Source of the DNA: Clostridia bacterium
GTDB lineage: Bacteria > Bacillota > Clostridia > Oscillospirales > RGIG577
Length of the DNA stretch: 22,816 nucleotides
Assembly: GCA_017419325.1 (NCBI GenBank)
Contig: JAFOLN010000075.1
Location: forward strand, 1-22,816
Direction: 5' to 3'
Of this stretch, positions 21,749-22,816 are shown piece by piece (position 1 is the first letter of the stretch; each line of letters opens with the position of its first letter). The translations under genes were made by a program, and so were the position numbers. The notes below the pieces were generated by a model. The model was not told where the DNA came from. It did no database searches and worked only from the letters and a program-made list of their open reading frames with translations.

Positions 21749-22366
21749 TTATTTCGTAACTCTCTCGTAATTCTTTTCAACGAGCGACCAGTCGATGATC
21801 TCAAAGAGCTCCTTTATATATGCGCCTCTTAAGTTCTTGTACTTAAGGTAATAAGCGTGCTCCCAGACGTCGATGGCGAGAATCGGAACGAAGCCGGTGC
21901 CCTCGATAATCGGGTTGTCCTGATTGGGGCTTGCGGAGGCCATGAGCTTGCCTTCCTTGTTGACGGAAAGCCATGCCCAGCCGGAGCCGAACTGACCCGA
22001 CGCAAGCGCGGTAAGCTTTTCCTTTAAAGCGTCAACGCTTCCGAACTCGGCCTCAATCTTCTTTAAAAGCTCGCCCTTGGGAGCCTTTGCGGCGTTGGGG
22101 GAGATGGTGGAGAAGTAGAGATTGTGGTTGTAATAGCCGCCGCCGTTGTTGCGGAGCGCCTTTCTTAAAGCCGCGTCCTCAACCTTGTCAAGCGAAGCAA
22201 GCAGCGCCTCGATGTCCATATCTGCAACGCCCGCCTTCTCGGCCGCGTCGTTGAAATTCTTCGTGTAAGCCGCGTGATGCTTGCCGTGGTGGGTCTCCAC
22301 CGTGAGAGCGTCGATATGGGGCTCAAGCGCATTTGATGCGAAGGGTAATTCAAACTGTTTAAACAT
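21749..22366 (-). CDS. sodA: Superoxide dismutase, Fe/Mn family (probably Mn-type)
   Basis: A 205-residue enzyme that dismutates superoxide to peroxide and oxygen. The metal ligands are intact: first His in HHGKHH (26-31), H81 (YYNHNLYF), D166 and H170 (DVWEHAYY). The second-sphere Gln comes from the C-terminal domain (SPNQDNP, about 149), as in Mn-type enzymes, rather than from the N-terminal half as in Fe-type. Metal use is still inference. There is no signal peptide, so it is cytosolic. AAAAGGAGA precedes the ATG on the minus strand. It starts 18 bases after the upstream acetyltransferase stop and ends before a bidirectional terminator. Confidence 0.96.
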   Translation of the reverse strand: MFKQFELPFASNALEPHIDALTVETHHGKHHAAYTKNFNDAAEKAGVADMDIEALLASLDKVEDAALRKALRNNGGGYYNHNLYFSTISPNAAKAPKGELLKKIEAEFGSVDALKEKLTALASGQFGSGWAWLSVNKEGKLMASASPNQDNPIIEGTGFVPILAIDVWEHAYYLKYKNLRGAYIKELFEIIDWSLVEKNYERVTK

Positions 22367-22384
22367 ATTATTTATCTCCTTTTC

Positions 22385-22816
22385 TTAATATCCGTATTTT
22401 TCATAATATTCCTCGCGGGTCATACTGCAGCACACATGGTCGCGCACCGTGCCGTCGTATTGAACGAACGCTCGTTTAAGCGTGCCCTCATACGTAAAGC
22501 CGCACTTTTCGATAACGCGCCCCGAGCGCACGTTCTCGGGATAGCGGTAAATGGACAGAAGCTCCAGGTTCCACACGTCGAAGGCACAGCGGATTACGGC
22601 CTTTGCCGCCTCCGTTGCAAGTCCCTTTCCCCAGAACCGCTCTGAAAGCGAATACCCAAGCATTCGCGACCTCGGATTCTGCCGCTTTTCGTCGGGATGA
22701 AGGCCGATGGTGCCTATGACCTTGTTTGACGCCTTGTCAACAACGGCCCAGACGCAGCCACCCTCCATAAAGGATTTGACGGCCAGCTTTGAGTCGCGCC
22801 GCGTCTTATGGGGAGC
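22385..22816 (-). CDS. GNAT acetyltransferase, RimJ/RimL-like, 5'-truncated by window edge
   Basis: The C-terminal 143 residues of an Acetyltransf_3-type enzyme. It shows the central strand IGTIGLHP, the acetyl-CoA loop ERFWGKGLATEAAKAVIR, then SGRVIEKCGFTYEGTLKRAF and a final DHVCCSMTREEYY, the usual end of this group. An ATG at 22766-22768 exists, but the frame stays open to the window edge and the 16 codons before it encode sequence fitting the fold (RRDSKLAVKSF), so it is internal and the true start lies beyond 22816. Such enzymes acetylate protein N-termini, amino sugars or drugs; the target is unknown. It probably shares a transcript with sodA. Confidence 0.88.
   Translation of the reverse strand, partial: APHKTRRDSKLAVKSFMEGGCVWAVVDKASNKVIGTIGLHPDEKRQNPRSRMLGYSLSERFWGKGLATEAAKAVIRCAFDVWNLELLSIYRYPENVRSGRVIEKCGFTYEGTLKRAFVQYDGTVRDHVCCSMTREEYYEKYGY

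Noticed and set aside
1..22816. Search by eye for CRISPR arrays, tRNAs, rRNA, insertion sequences, integrases, toxin-antitoxin or defence genes
   Set aside because: None seen. The only regular repeats are the coding LRR units, and all larger gaps are explained by RNase P RNA, promoters, leaders and terminators.

Overview
The window looks like a chromosomal segment from a low-oxygen, Gram-positive Firmicute of the class Clostridia, probably a gut commensal. The evidence is a CIRCE-controlled hrcA-grpE-dnaK cluster followed by dnaJ, a DnaK without the extra N-terminal-domain insert of Gram-negative homologues, a DUF1934 (YwiB-like) gene overlapping argS, BspA-like leucine-rich-repeat surface proteins, Gram-positive signal peptides and no outer-membrane genes. 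Genus and species cannot be named from this. Base composition is moderate, but isoleucine is very often written ATA, even in dnaK. I see no tRNA, rRNA, insertion sequence, prophage, CRISPR array or other clear mobile element.

Layout. (1) 1-2746, plus strand: two tandem secreted BspA-like LRR_5 proteins, the first cut by the window edge, ending in a terminator. (2) 2801-5167, minus strand: ychF, a DUF1624 membrane protein and a GNAT acetyltransferase, separated by single bases and driven by one promoter. (3) 5197-6077: a nitroreductase with its own promoter, divergent from ychF. (4) 6172-9634: an OmpR-type response regulator, an overlapping sensor kinase and a secreted two-repeat protein, ending in a strong bidirectional terminator. 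(5) 9640-10010, minus strand: type A RNase P RNA. (6) 10086-15134: promoter, CIRCE, hrcA, grpE, dnaK, then dnaJ with a second sigma-A promoter and a hairpin-rich leader, closed by a terminator. (7) 15197-21734: one long unit, ddl, murI, DUF1934, argS, an S41 protease and uppP. (8) 21749-22816, minus strand: a superoxide dismutase preceded by a GNAT acetyltransferase that runs off the window.

How the parts fit. Region 6 is the chaperone system: HrcA represses through CIRCE, and GrpE, DnaK and DnaJ form the folding machine. Region 7 is mostly envelope biosynthesis: D-glutamate supply (MurI), D-Ala-D-Ala (Ddl), lipid-carrier recycling (UppP) and an exported PDZ protease with a putative peptidoglycan-binding tail. 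Regions 1 and 4 share an exported module of about 75-80 residues, N-terminal in the full-length LRR protein and C-terminal in the secreted protein beside the two-component system.

Most of the window is ordinary housekeeping. I did not find a convincing new defence or mobile system. The less explained items are the shared exported module, the secreted protein in the two-component operon, the dnaJ leader, the hairpins before uppP, and a short sequence repeated in two intergenic regions.
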